A DNA stretch of 11,327 nucleotides from CAYYEF01 sp964470825. Its GTDB lineage: Bacteria > Patescibacteriota > Minisyncoccia > Phycocordibacterales > JAACPR01. The notes under the pieces are model-generated. The model worked only from the letters and a program-made list of their open reading frames with translations. It made no database searches and had not been told where the DNA came from. Every line of letters starts with the position of its first letter. Positions within the stretch are counted from its first letter, which is position 1. The DNA lies in contig CAYYEF010000020.1 of the NCBI GenBank assembly GCA_964470825.1, positions 1 to 11,327 of the forward strand, given 5' to 3'. Positions 1 through 6,280 of this stretch are shown one piece after another. The position numbers were made by a program, and so were the translations under genes.

Positions 1-295
1 GTTTAGCTTCTTTTAGAGAAAGTTCAATGTAACCATCTTCATTTTTGATATCTACTACTTTAGCAGTAACAGTATCTCCTGCATGAATCTTTCTAATAAG
101 ATCTCTAGCAATAATATATTCTCGGCCAAAAATAATACCTGTTCCAAATGGGAACAAATCAATATAGACAGCTGATTTTTCTACTGCAAGAACTGGACCT
201 TCGATCATCTCACCAATTTTTGGCGGATTTTGAATGCCGTCTGCAATTTTTGACATTGCATCACTAGCATTTTCATTTGTAATAATTGTATTCAT
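1..295 (-). CDS. rpsA: 30S ribosomal protein S1, N-terminal part (runs off the left edge)
   Basis: The reverse strand encodes 98 residues from an ATG at 295 and is open to the window edge. Residues of roughly 28-97 form one S1/OB-fold RNA-binding repeat: KIGEMIEGPVLAVEKSAVYI, then a glycine-rich turn (FGTGIIFGRE) and the closing strand DGYIELSLKEA. From family knowledge, S1 holds mRNA on the 30S subunit through several such repeats, and the FGTGIIxGRE turn is typical of CPR S1 proteins. No Shine-Dalgarno sequence precedes the ATG; the bases before it are the end of a tiny CxxC ORF whose stop lies 6 nt upstream. Another multi-S1 protein is possible because only the first repeat is seen, but rpsA is much the likeliest. 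Confidence 0.85.
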   Translation of the reverse strand, partial: MNTIITNENASDAMSKIADGIQNPPKIGEMIEGPVLAVEKSAVYIDLFPFGTGIIFGREYIIARDLIRKIHAGDTVTAKVVDIKNEDGYIELSLKEAK

Positions 296-301
296 ATATA
301 A

Positions 302-388
302 TTAAAAGGCAGCAGATCTGTTTGCATAGCAATCGTGACAATAAACAGGGTTAACTACTACCTGACTGTTAATAAAATAGTCGTTCAT
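302..388 (-). CDS. Putative 28-aa CxxC microprotein upstream of rpsA
   Basis: ATG at 388 to TAA at 302 gives a 28-residue ORF, too short for routine gene callers. An in-frame TAA upstream fixes the ATG as its start. The peptide has a central CxxC in the context PVYCHDCYANRS, like one half of a zinc ribbon or a rubredoxin-type knuckle. The stop sits 6 nt before the rpsA start, as expected for a co-translated leader. It would otherwise be an unexplained 138-bp gap between cdaA and rpsA. Against it, there is no Shine-Dalgarno sequence, and a promoter-like pair at 390-417 would start transcription inside the ORF, making this the rpsA 5' UTR. No function is assigned. Confidence 0.4.
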   Translation of the reverse strand: MNDYFINSQVVVNPVYCHDCYANRSAAF

Positions 389-389
389 A

Positions 390-417
390 AGTATAACTAT
401 TTTTTAGAAAAAGTAAA
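390..417 (-). promoter_or_regulatory. Possible promoter for the CxxC ORF / rpsA unit
   Basis: On the minus strand TTTACT (417-412) and TATACT (395-390) are separated by 16 nt. The -10 matches the sigma-70 consensus at 5 of 6 positions and the -35 at 4 of 6. The predicted start near 383 falls just inside the small ORF, so this promoter and translation of that ORF do not sit easily together. Confidence 0.3.
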
Positions 418-433
418 GATTTAGGCCTTTTTA

Positions 434-1681
434 TTATCTAATAACTGCAGGATTAATAATGTTATCTTCTGTATTTTCAGAAATAGATGTTTTTATTTTT
501 ATATTAATTTTTTCAGGTTTAAATTCCTTAATAGTTAAGTATGAAGGTAGGTTAAACATCTTTTCTGTTATTTCTACTCTATTTACACCATCTTGGAAGT
601 TTCTAGCATCAATTATAATCTGATTTCCTTTTGTTGGATCAAAATTCTCCAAATCTTTTTGAGCACCACTTACGATCACATTAATAGATTTTGCACCAAT
701 ATCTTCAATAACATATGTATTTGGAAGAAATCTTATTTCGACAGGAACCTGAATCTCCTTTGCAATAATTCCTGCCTGAAAAACAAACAAAAACCATAAA
801 ACTCCCGCAATAGAAAAAGATAGTAGCTTTGTCCAGAAATGCTTTACAAAAACATAATCGAAGAAATTTTTCCAAGTAAGTTCGTCCGCCTCATTTTCTT
901 TGTAGAAATCAAGAAGTTCTTGGCGAAGTTCTCTAATATTTTCAATAGGTTTAATTTGACCATTTTCTGAAACAGAAATAGTCCCCCGCTCTTCAGAAAC
1001 AATTATAGCCAAAACATCTGACTGCTCTGATATTCCGACACCTGCTCTATGTCGCAAACCAGCTTTAGCATAAGCACTATAATTCTCTGCTAGTGGAAGA
1101 TGAACTCCGAATTTTCTTATTCTATTTCTAGAAATAATAACAGCACCATCATGTCCGGGCGTATGACTATCAAATATACTTAGAATAAGATGAGTACTTA
1201 TTCTAGCATCAGCATTAAAACCACCATTTAATAAATCTTCTATATTTTGCTCCCCTTGAAAAATTATTAGAGCCCCAATTTTCTTTTGAGACATAAACTC
1301 TACAGCATTCAATATAGAATCTATAGACTCAACTGGCATGGATAAAACTTTACTAAAATGGAATTTTGTAGGAGCAGAAATCCACCTAATAAACCTTCTC
1401 AATTCTCCTTGGAAAACAACCACTAAAATAACAATTATGAAGGTAAGTAAGGGTTGAAAAAACTGTCTAATTAAAGCCAAATCAAAAACTGTAGACAGAT
1501 AAAATAATACTGATAAACCTAAAATAGCATTAACAATGATGTAAGACTGGGTCTGCTTTATAAAAAGAAGGATAAAATAAAAAATTAAAGTAACAACAAG
1601 AATATCTAAGAAATCAGATGCCGTGAAGTTGTTTAGAATTTCTGGTAAAAAAGTAATAGACTGTAGAGTGTTTGCCAACAT
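434..1681 (-). CDS. cdaA: Diadenylate cyclase CdaA fused to a YbbR/CdaR-like domain
   Basis: Predicted membrane enzyme that condenses two ATP into cyclic di-AMP. Numbering from the ATG at 1681 (415 aa), three hydrophobic helices fill about 25-92, followed by the DAC (DisA_N) domain at about 105-245. That domain has the two signature motifs: DGA at 178-180 inside PGHDGAVIISRNRIRKFG, and RHR at 210-212 inside AKAGLRHRAGVGISE. A fourth hydrophobic segment (about 284-305, VLWFLFVFQAG) leads into a beta-rich C-terminal domain (about 307-397, ending KPEKINIKIK) that resembles a YbbR repeat. Stand-alone CdaA is usually near 270 residues and its regulator CdaR (YbbR repeats) is a separate neighbouring gene; here both appear to be one chain. 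A TTG at 1690 is in frame 9 nt upstream, but it overlaps a predicted -10 box, so the ATG is preferred. The gene lies 50 nt downstream of pth. Confidence 0.9.
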   Translation of the reverse strand: MLANTLQSITFLPEILNNFTASDFLDILVVTLIFYFILLFIKQTQSYIIVNAILGLSVLFYLSTVFDLALIRQFFQPLLTFIIVILVVVFQGELRRFIRWISAPTKFHFSKVLSMPVESIDSILNAVEFMSQKKIGALIIFQGEQNIEDLLNGGFNADARISTHLILSIFDSHTPGHDGAVIISRNRIRKFGVHLPLAENYSAYAKAGLRHRAGVGISEQSDVLAIIVSEERGTISVSENGQIKPIENIRELRQELLDFYKENEADELTWKNFFDYVFVKHFWTKLLSFSIAGVLWFLFVFQAGIIAKEIQVPVEIRFLPNTYVIEDIGAKSINVIVSGAQKDLENFDPTKGNQIIIDARNFQDGVNRVEITEKMFNLPSYLTIKEFKPEKINIKIKTSISENTEDNIINPAVIR

Positions 1682-1689
1682 ATAAAACA

Positions 1690-1718
1690 ATCTTATAATT
1701 TTTTTTCAAAAAATTCAA
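1690..1718 (-). promoter_or_regulatory. Predicted cdaA promoter
   Basis: On the minus strand TTGAAT (1718-1713) is followed after 17 nt by TAAGAT (1695-1690), each matching consensus at 4 of 6 positions. The -10 ends 8 nt before the ATG at 1681, which would give an almost leaderless message. The same distance recurs at pth, lepB and udk. cdaA could also be read through from pth. Confidence 0.35.
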
Positions 1719-1731
1719 TCTACAATATTAA

Positions 1732-2337
1732 CTAGTTAAAATTATTCATTGCCACTAAATACCCTTCCGAAATTACTGAATCAACAGCCTTCATTATTTG
1801 TGGACGGATTTTTTTAAAATTATCTAAATCTTTTGGTGAAAATTTTCCCAGAACATGATTAATAACTTTCTCACCGTGCTCTGGTTTTTTGGTCTTTCCA
1901 GAAATAGTTACTGGGGCAATTCCAATTTTTAATCTAGGATAAGCCTCAGTTTTTAACATTTTGTGAATTGACTCAACACCCTTATTACCTCCACTACCAC
2001 GATTAAATTGGATCTTATATTTTCCTATACCTAAATCAATATCATCATGTATAACCAAAATATTATCAGCGCCAGTAACTCCTTTAGAAATTTTCTTTGT
2101 CTTAACAAAATAAGAAACAGCCTTACCAGAATTATTCATAAATGTTTCAGGTAAAATTGCGGTAACAGTCTCTTTTCCAATTTTTCCTTTTGAAATTAAA
2201 GAATTTGATTTTTTATCAAAAACAAAATCGCTGAAATCATTTTTATTACAAAAAAATTCCACAATCTCACGACCTATATTATGTCTAGTATTTTTATATT
2301 CTTCCCCAGGATTACCTAAACCAATTAAATAAAACAT
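1732..2337 (-). CDS. pth: Peptidyl-tRNA hydrolase
   Basis: Releases tRNA from peptidyl-tRNA dropped by stalled ribosomes. At 201 aa it matches the usual bacterial length (about 190-200). The N-terminal GLGNPGEEYKNTRHNIG (6-22) carries the substrate-binding Asn9 and the catalytic His19. PETFMNNSG (63-71), HDDIDLGIGK (97-106, with the Asp that supports the histidine), RGSGGNKG (113-120) and RLKIGIAP (135-142) follow in the family order. In E. coli Pth the fourth motif reads GGHNG; here it is GGNKG, so the His-Asn pair is Asn-Lys. This is the only gene here ending in TAG. It shares a divergent promoter region with lepB. Identification is secure. Confidence 0.96.
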   Translation of the reverse strand: MFYLIGLGNPGEEYKNTRHNIGREIVEFFCNKNDFSDFVFDKKSNSLISKGKIGKETVTAILPETFMNNSGKAVSYFVKTKKISKGVTGADNILVIHDDIDLGIGKYKIQFNRGSGGNKGVESIHKMLKTEAYPRLKIGIAPVTISGKTKKPEHGEKVINHVLGKFSPKDLDNFKKIRPQIMKAVDSVISEGYLVAMNNFN

Positions 2338-2345
2338 ATAACAAT

Positions 2346-2375
2346 ATTATGGAAATAAAATCTAATTTGTGTCAA
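2346..2375 (-). promoter_or_regulatory. pth promoter, predicted leaderless
   Basis: On the minus strand a perfect TTGACA (2375-2370) is followed after 18 nt by CATAAT (2351-2346, 5 of 6). The -10 ends 8 nt before the ATG at 2337, so transcription should begin 0-2 nt before the start codon. This is the best -35 in the window. Confidence 0.65.
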
Positions 2376-2395
2376 ATCTTATTTTATATTAAAAT
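2367..2395 (+). promoter_or_regulatory. lepB promoter, predicted leaderless
   Basis: TTGTGT (2367-2372, 3 of 6), a 17-nt spacer and TAAAAT (2390-2395, 5 of 6). The -10 ends 8 nt before the ATG at 2404 and there is no Shine-Dalgarno sequence. Its -35 overlaps the -35 of the divergent pth promoter, so RNA polymerase probably cannot occupy both at once. Confidence 0.45.
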
Positions 2396-2403
2396 GCCAT
2401 TAA

Positions 2404-2973
2404 ATGTTAGATCAGATTAAAAAGACAAAAAAAACAGATGACTGGAATTTATTAGAATTTGTTAAATTTTTATTAATTACCACAGCAATTGTCTTACCTA
2501 TCAGGTTTTATGTGGCTCAACCTTTTGTTGTAAATGGGGAATCTATGTTTCCGACATTCAAAGACGGTCAGTATTTAATAGTAGATCAAATTTCTTATAA
2601 TCTTGGAACTCCGCATAGAGGAGACATCGCTATTTTTAAATTCCCGCAAGACACTTCTAAATTCTTTATTAAAAGAGTTATTGGATTGCCTGGAGAAACT
2701 GTTGAAATAAAAGGCCAAGATGTATATATCACACCTAAAGGGTCAACAGAAAAAATTAAACTAAACGAACCTTATATAGAACTTAAAAGAGATGTTTATG
2801 AAACAACTACCCTAGGTGAAACTGAATATTTTGTTATGGGAGACAATAGATTACAAAGCTACGACTCTCGTTTCTGGGGTCCTTTAGATCAAAAATATCT
2901 TGTAGGTCGTGCGTTATTAAGATTGTTACCAATAGATGCGATAAATTATTTACCAGGTAAAGCACAGTATTAA
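2404..2973 (+). CDS. lepB: Signal peptidase I
   Basis: Membrane serine protease that cleaves signal peptides of exported proteins. It has 189 aa with one N-terminal hydrophobic helix (about 19-38) and then the peptidase boxes in order: GESMFPTF with nucleophile Ser47, the GD(I/V) strand at 73-75, FIKRVIGLPGE with general base Lys90, and MGDNR plus SYDSR at 145-156. The Ser/Lys dyad and box E are intact, so it should be active. The size is that of the compact single-span type rather than the two-span E. coli enzyme. It is the first gene of the central plus-strand run, 6 nt before the HisRS-like gene, so the two are probably co-transcribed. The secreted protein at 8532-9134 is a plausible substrate. 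Confidence 0.96.
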   Translation: MLDQIKKTKKTDDWNLLEFVKFLLITTAIVLPIRFYVAQPFVVNGESMFPTFKDGQYLIVDQISYNLGTPHRGDIAIFKFPQDTSKFFIKRVIGLPGETVEIKGQDVYITPKGSTEKIKLNEPYIELKRDVYETTTLGETEYFVMGDNRLQSYDSRFWGPLDQKYLVGRALLRLLPIDAINYLPGKAQY

Positions 2974-2979
2974 AAAGTT

Positions 2980-4176
2980 ATGAGCAAAAAAGAACCAAAA
3001 AAAGAAATTAAGAACAAGGATTCGAAAGAAATAAAAATATCAGAAAACATAATTCCAGCAATTTATTTTGGATTCAGATTAAACAACCCTACAGAAGTAA
3101 CTGCAGAGGATATAAAACTTTCAAAAACTTTATATAGGGAGAAAAATTTTTTACACAATAATCTATTTCCAATAGAAGAACTTGTTGCTCAGTTAAGATA
3201 TTTTAAAGATAGAGAAGAAGATTCAATGAGTCCTCTACTTGCCATAAATGAAGGGGTTGCCTCAGGAACCCACAATAAACATCGTAATAAGCCTAATGAG
3301 GAATTAATAAATCTACATATTATAGGAGTTGAGACTAGTATTGCCGAAGCTCTAGCAATAAAAACAACAGAAGCAATTTTGCATGAAAATGGCTATAAAA
3401 ATGTTTACTTTAAAATTAATGACTTAGGAGGAAAAAGTGCCCAAAGTAAATTTCTAAAAGAAGGTACTGCTTATTTTAGAAAATATATAGTAAATCTAAC
3501 GCCTGACGATAGACAACTTTTTAAACAGAGTCTTTACCATTTAATTAGCGAATCTAAAAATCTTGATGATGAATTATTTCAAAACGCTCCAAAACCAATG
3601 GACTTCCTTGGTGATGAAACCAGAAAAAACCTAAGTGAATTACTTGAATTTTTAGAAGCTCTAGAAACTCCCCATGAAATTAATGGTTTTCTTTTGGGTG
3701 ATCCTAATTATTCCTCAGACACTATTTTTGAAGTTATAGATGAAAACAGTTGTAAAGTATTAGCTTATGGTACCAGATATGATTCCCTTGCTAGAAAAAT
3801 AGGTATAAGAAAAGACATACCAGCATTAAGCGTAATGATTAAAACAAAAAAGACCAAGCTAGCTTCCCCAAGAACAATAAATAAGGTAAGGGAGCCAATA
3901 TTCTTTCTAATTCAAGTTGGATATACAGCAAAAATAAAAGCTCTAAAAATAATTGACGATTTAAGAAAAGCTGGAATTCCAATTAAGCATGCAATATACC
4001 GAGATAAACTTTCTTCTCAAATTATTTTTGCAAAAAAATACCCTCACTCATACGATTTGATTATTGGTCACAAGGAATCAATTGAAAATTGTGTAATTGT
4101 TAGAGATAGTCAAGGACGTTCTCAAAAAACAGTTAAAATTCCAGAATTGGTGGAATACCTAAAGAATATAAAATAA
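2980..4176 (+). CDS. Histidyl-tRNA-synthetase-like protein, catalytic motifs degenerate
   Basis: A 398-aa class II synthetase-like protein. Residues 1-22 are a lysine-rich tail. LINLHIIGVETSIAEALAIK (109-128) resembles the HisRS segment following motif 2. GFLLGDPNYSSDTIFEV (236-252) and LAYGTRYDSLARKIG (261-275) take the places of the HisRS signatures GLDYYTGTVFE and GGRYDGL. The C-terminal part (about 304-398: alternating strands, then LIIGHKESIENCVIVRDSQG at 360-379 and a final helix) fits the class IIa anticodon-binding fold. Motif 1 and the FRxE arginine of motif 2 are not recognisable, and the histidine-A loop has lost its tyrosines. It is therefore probably a non-aminoacylating paralogue. 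HisZ, the HisG partner, is an alternative but usually lacks the anticodon domain, and no his gene is nearby. Placement between lepB and rpsU suggests a translation-linked role (inference). Confidence 0.6.
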   Translation: MSKKEPKKEIKNKDSKEIKISENIIPAIYFGFRLNNPTEVTAEDIKLSKTLYREKNFLHNNLFPIEELVAQLRYFKDREEDSMSPLLAINEGVASGTHNKHRNKPNEELINLHIIGVETSIAEALAIKTTEAILHENGYKNVYFKINDLGGKSAQSKFLKEGTAYFRKYIVNLTPDDRQLFKQSLYHLISESKNLDDELFQNAPKPMDFLGDETRKNLSELLEFLEALETPHEINGFLLGDPNYSSDTIFEVIDENSCKVLAYGTRYDSLARKIGIRKDIPALSVMIKTKKTKLASPRTINKVREPIFFLIQVGYTAKIKALKIIDDLRKAGIPIKHAIYRDKLSSQIIFAKKYPHSYDLIIGHKESIENCVIVRDSQGRSQKTVKIPELVEYLKNIK

Positions 4177-4179
4177 GGT

Positions 4180-4208
4180 TTGCCATAAAAAAATTAATGT
4201 GCTAATCT
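4180..4208 (+). promoter_or_regulatory. Possible rpsU-ybeY promoter
   Basis: TTGCCA (4180-4185, 5 of 6), a 17-nt spacer and a weak TAATCT (4203-4208, 3 of 6). Transcription would begin a few nt before the ATG at 4220 and would exclude the upstream GTG at 4199, supporting the ATG as the start. Confidence 0.3.
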
Positions 4209-4219
4209 ATTCTCCACAT

Positions 4220-4456
4220 ATGGCAGTAAATGTAAAAATCGTTAAGAAAAATAATGAAAACAGTGTAAGCGTTTTAAAACGTTTCAGTCGTCGTGTTCAA
4301 GAATCTGGTGTTATCGTTAAAGTTAAATCAAAACGATATGCAGAGAGAATGCCTTCAGACTACACAAAAAAGAAAAACAAATTGAAATCTCTAAAGAAAA
4401 AAGCAGAATTTCAAAAAATGTTTAAACTTGGTAAAGTATCAAGCGGCAGAAAATAA
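4220..4456 (+). CDS. rpsU: 30S ribosomal protein S21
   Basis: Small basic 30S protein (78 aa from the ATG at 4220) that helps mRNA and the small subunit pair at initiation. The N-terminal half MAVNVKIVKKNNENSVSVLK, then RFSRRVQESGV, follows the bS21 pattern (MxVxVxxxENxxxxxALxRFxRxVQxSG), and the rest is a lysine/arginine-rich helix. A GTG at 4199 is in frame but adds seven residues foreign to the family (MLIYSPH). A short KAEFQKMFKLGK tail extends beyond the common bS21 core. Its TAA overlaps the ybeY ATG by one base, implying translational coupling between two 30S-related genes. Confidence 0.92.
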   Translation: MAVNVKIVKKNNENSVSVLKRFSRRVQESGVIVKVKSKRYAERMPSDYTKKKNKLKSLKKKAEFQKMFKLGKVSSGRK

Positions 4457-4842
4457 TGTCTTTTGAATTCCAAAACAATACAAAAAGCAACTTACCTTTT
4501 AGTGAGTTGCTTTTTGTTAATATTAAAGAAGCTATTCTTAAAAAGAACTATGAACTTTCATTTGTTTATGTTGGTGATAAAAAATCTAAAGAACTAAATT
4601 TAAAATATAGACAAGGAAATTATATTCCTAATGTTCTTAGTTTTCCTATTGATAAAAATTCTGGAGAAATTTTTATAAATCCCAATCAAGCAAAAAAAGA
4701 ATTTAAAAAATTTAATATGACCTATGAAAATTTTTTAATTTATCTTTTTATACACGGATGTCTACATTTAAAAGGTTTGGATCATGGTACTAAAATGGAT
4801 TCGCTAGAGAAAAAATTATTGAAACAATTTTCTAAAAAATAA
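4456..4842 (+). CDS. ybeY: Endoribonuclease YbeY (rRNA maturation factor)
   Basis: Zinc-dependent endoribonuclease of the UPF0054 family, involved in 16S rRNA 3' maturation and 70S quality control. The metal site HGCLHLKGLDH (100-110) gives the full H-x3-H-x5-H triad, followed by the family's acidic C-terminal helix (KMDSLEKKLL). NVLSFP (59-64) matches the conserved TDVLSFP. At 128 aa it is shorter than E. coli YbeY (155 aa), mainly at the N-terminus. Its ATG overlaps the rpsU stop (TAATG). Adjacency to S21 fits a shared role in the small subunit. The TAA stop sits between an A6 and a T6 tract. Confidence 0.93.
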   Translation: MSFEFQNNTKSNLPFSELLFVNIKEAILKKNYELSFVYVGDKKSKELNLKYRQGNYIPNVLSFPIDKNSGEIFINPNQAKKEFKKFNMTYENFLIYLFIHGCLHLKGLDHGTKMDSLEKKLLKQFSKK

Positions 4843-4848
4843 TTTTTT
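4834..4848 (+). terminator. Weak A/T hairpin around the ybeY stop
   Basis: A6 (4834-4839), the stop codon TAA as a three-base loop, then T6 (4843-4848). The A/T-only stem is weak and may be a by-product of lysine codons followed by a T tract, but it is the only terminator-like element between ybeY and ftsA. Confidence 0.25.
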
Positions 4849-4910
4849 AAGATAAACATAAATATACAATAAAGACAACTTATACACAGGCTTTTTTATA
4901 AGAAATGCAG

Positions 4911-4916
4911 TATTAT
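4911..4916 (+). promoter_or_regulatory. Possible ftsA -10 element
   Basis: TATTAT (5 of 6) ends 11 nt before the ftsA ATG; no convincing -35 lies at the usual spacing. The rest of the 85-bp gap is A/T rich and contains one DnaA-box-like 9-mer at 4880-4888. Confidence 0.25.
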
Positions 4917-4927
4917 TAATATAAGTT

Positions 4928-6148
4928 ATGAGGGGAAAAATTGCAGTTGGAATTGATATTGGAACATATCAAGTAAAAGTAGTAGTGGCTGAAGAATCTT
5001 CAGATAGACACGCCATGCCAAATATTCTAGGTGTGGGATATGCAGAATCGAAAGGTTTACGTCACGGTTACATCATTAATCAAAATGATGCTATTAAAAG
5101 TATTAGGAAAGCAGTTAACCAAGCTGAAAAAGCTAGCCATCACAAAATCGATAAAGTTTTTGTTTCAATTGGCGGTATAGGGCTTTCAAGCGTAACAGCA
5201 ACAGGTTCAATAATGATTTCCAGAGCAGATTCAGAAATAACTGAAATTGATTTAGAGAAAGTTGCAAAAGAATGTCAGGCACAAATTCCAAGTGCAATTA
5301 CTATGAATCGCCAAGTCATTCATCAAATCCCTCTTGAATATAAGATTGATGGAAAAAATGTTTTAGGAAACCCGATTGGAATGAAGGGAGTTAAGCTTGA
5401 AGTTAAAATGCTTTTTGTAACTTGTTTAATTCATCATGTAAATGAATTAATAAATACTATTGAAGGTGCTGGAGTAGAAATTATAGACGTTATGGCTTCT
5501 CCACTTGCAGCCGGCCTTGTAACTCTTTCTAAAACGGAAAGAATTGCTGGTTGCGTACTTACAAATATAGGGTCCGAAACTGCTTCAATGGTAGTTTATG
5601 AGAACGATATTCCAATAGCTCTTGAAGTTTTTCCTATAGGTTCAAATGATATTACTAATGATATTGCTCTTGGTTTGAAAGTTTCTTTGGAAGATGCAGA
5701 GAAAATTAAAAAAGGAAGAAATGAAGGAATAAAAGAAAGTAGTGTTCCTCAAAAAAAACTAGATGAGATAATTTATTCTAGATTAAAAGATATTTTTGAA
5801 TTAATTGATGTTAATTTAAAAAAGATTGGTAAAAGCGGACTTCTTCCAGCAGGTATTATTATCACCGGTGGCGGCTCTGGTATTGTAAATATCGAAGACT
5901 TAGCTAAAGCTTCTCTTAAATTACCATCAAAAACAGCCAGAATAGCTACAGACACAAATAACGTAAAATGTGGTAACGCCAACACCTCTATAAAAATCAA
6001 AGATGCCACATGGTCTGTTTCTTATGGCCTATGTATGTTTGGCTTATACTCAGATGAATTCAATGCTTTAAATAACGGCTCTAAATCAAATATTATTACA
6101 GATTTGATTAAAAAATTTACTTCTATTTTTCACAAATTTTTACCATAA
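4928..6148 (+). CDS. ftsA: Cell division protein FtsA
   Basis: Actin-like ATPase that tethers FtsZ to the membrane and recruits the divisome. It has 406 aa. The actin-fold motifs are in order: phosphate-1 GIDIGTYQVKVVV (8-20), the FtsA-specific 1C region (about 85-165, with the conserved HQIPLEYKIDG at 132-142), phosphate-2 LTNIGSETAS (211-220) and the adenosine motif GIIITGGGSGI (309-319). The C-terminus (ITDLIKKFTSIFHKFLP) is amphipathic and suits the membrane-targeting helix. The aspartate usual in phosphate-2 (DIGxxTT) is Asn213 here. FtsA lies 132 bp upstream of ftsZ, the usual order, but the surrounding dcw genes (ftsQ, ddl, mur) are absent. Confidence 0.95.
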   Translation: MRGKIAVGIDIGTYQVKVVVAEESSDRHAMPNILGVGYAESKGLRHGYIINQNDAIKSIRKAVNQAEKASHHKIDKVFVSIGGIGLSSVTATGSIMISRADSEITEIDLEKVAKECQAQIPSAITMNRQVIHQIPLEYKIDGKNVLGNPIGMKGVKLEVKMLFVTCLIHHVNELINTIEGAGVEIIDVMASPLAAGLVTLSKTERIAGCVLTNIGSETASMVVYENDIPIALEVFPIGSNDITNDIALGLKVSLEDAEKIKKGRNEGIKESSVPQKKLDEIIYSRLKDIFELIDVNLKKIGKSGLLPAGIIITGGGSGIVNIEDLAKASLKLPSKTARIATDTNNVKCGNANTSIKIKDATWSVSYGLCMFGLYSDEFNALNNGSKSNIITDLIKKFTSIFHKFLP

Positions 6149-6206
6149 ATTCCTATAAAAGCCTTAAATTACAATACATTTTTGGTATAAGTCAAAAGAA
6201 ATTTCC

Positions 6207-6235
6207 TTGCAATTCCCCTCTCTTTCAACTATGAT
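6207..6235 (+). promoter_or_regulatory. ftsZ promoter
   Basis: TTGCAA (6207-6212, 4 of 6), a 17-nt spacer and TATGAT (6230-6235, 5 of 6) predict transcription from about 6242 and a leader of about 39 nt. ftsZ would then be transcribed on its own as well as from ftsA, and would be one of the few genes here with a real 5' UTR. Confidence 0.5.
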
Positions 6236-6260
6236 TTAAGTAACCTAATGGTTGGGAATT
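6211..6260. repeat. Inverted repeat spanning the ftsZ promoter
   Basis: AATTCCC (6211-6217) and GGGAATT (6254-6260) are exact 7-bp inverted arms 36 bp apart. They enclose the predicted -10 and transcription start, and the left arm overlaps the -35. The arms are G/C-rich for this A/T-rich gap. The layout suits a two-site repressor or may be chance. Confidence 0.3.
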
Positions 6261-6280
6261 ATTAGTTAATTTTTTATTAT

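Noticed and set aside
593..799. Plus-strand 68-codon ORF opposite cdaA
   Set aside because: Antisense to the YbbR-like part of cdaA; the Cys/Asn/Ile-rich translation looks random.
1682..1690. TTG start for cdaA
   Set aside because: The TTG overlaps the predicted -10 box and the ATG 9 nt downstream gives the same 8-nt spacing as other genes.
4199..4219. Upstream GTG start for rpsU
   Set aside because: It would add MLIYSPH, which does not fit the S21 family, and it would lie upstream of the predicted transcription start.
4880..4888. TTATACACA, a DnaA-box consensus match upstream of ftsA
   Set aside because: A single match with no cluster, no dnaA/dnaN nearby and no unwinding element. In A/T-rich DNA about one such 9-mer per 10 kb over both strands is expected by chance, so it is not evidence of an origin.
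5773..6009. Minus-strand 78-codon ORF opposite ftsA
   Set aside because: Shadow of the conserved ftsA reading frame with no motif or promoter.
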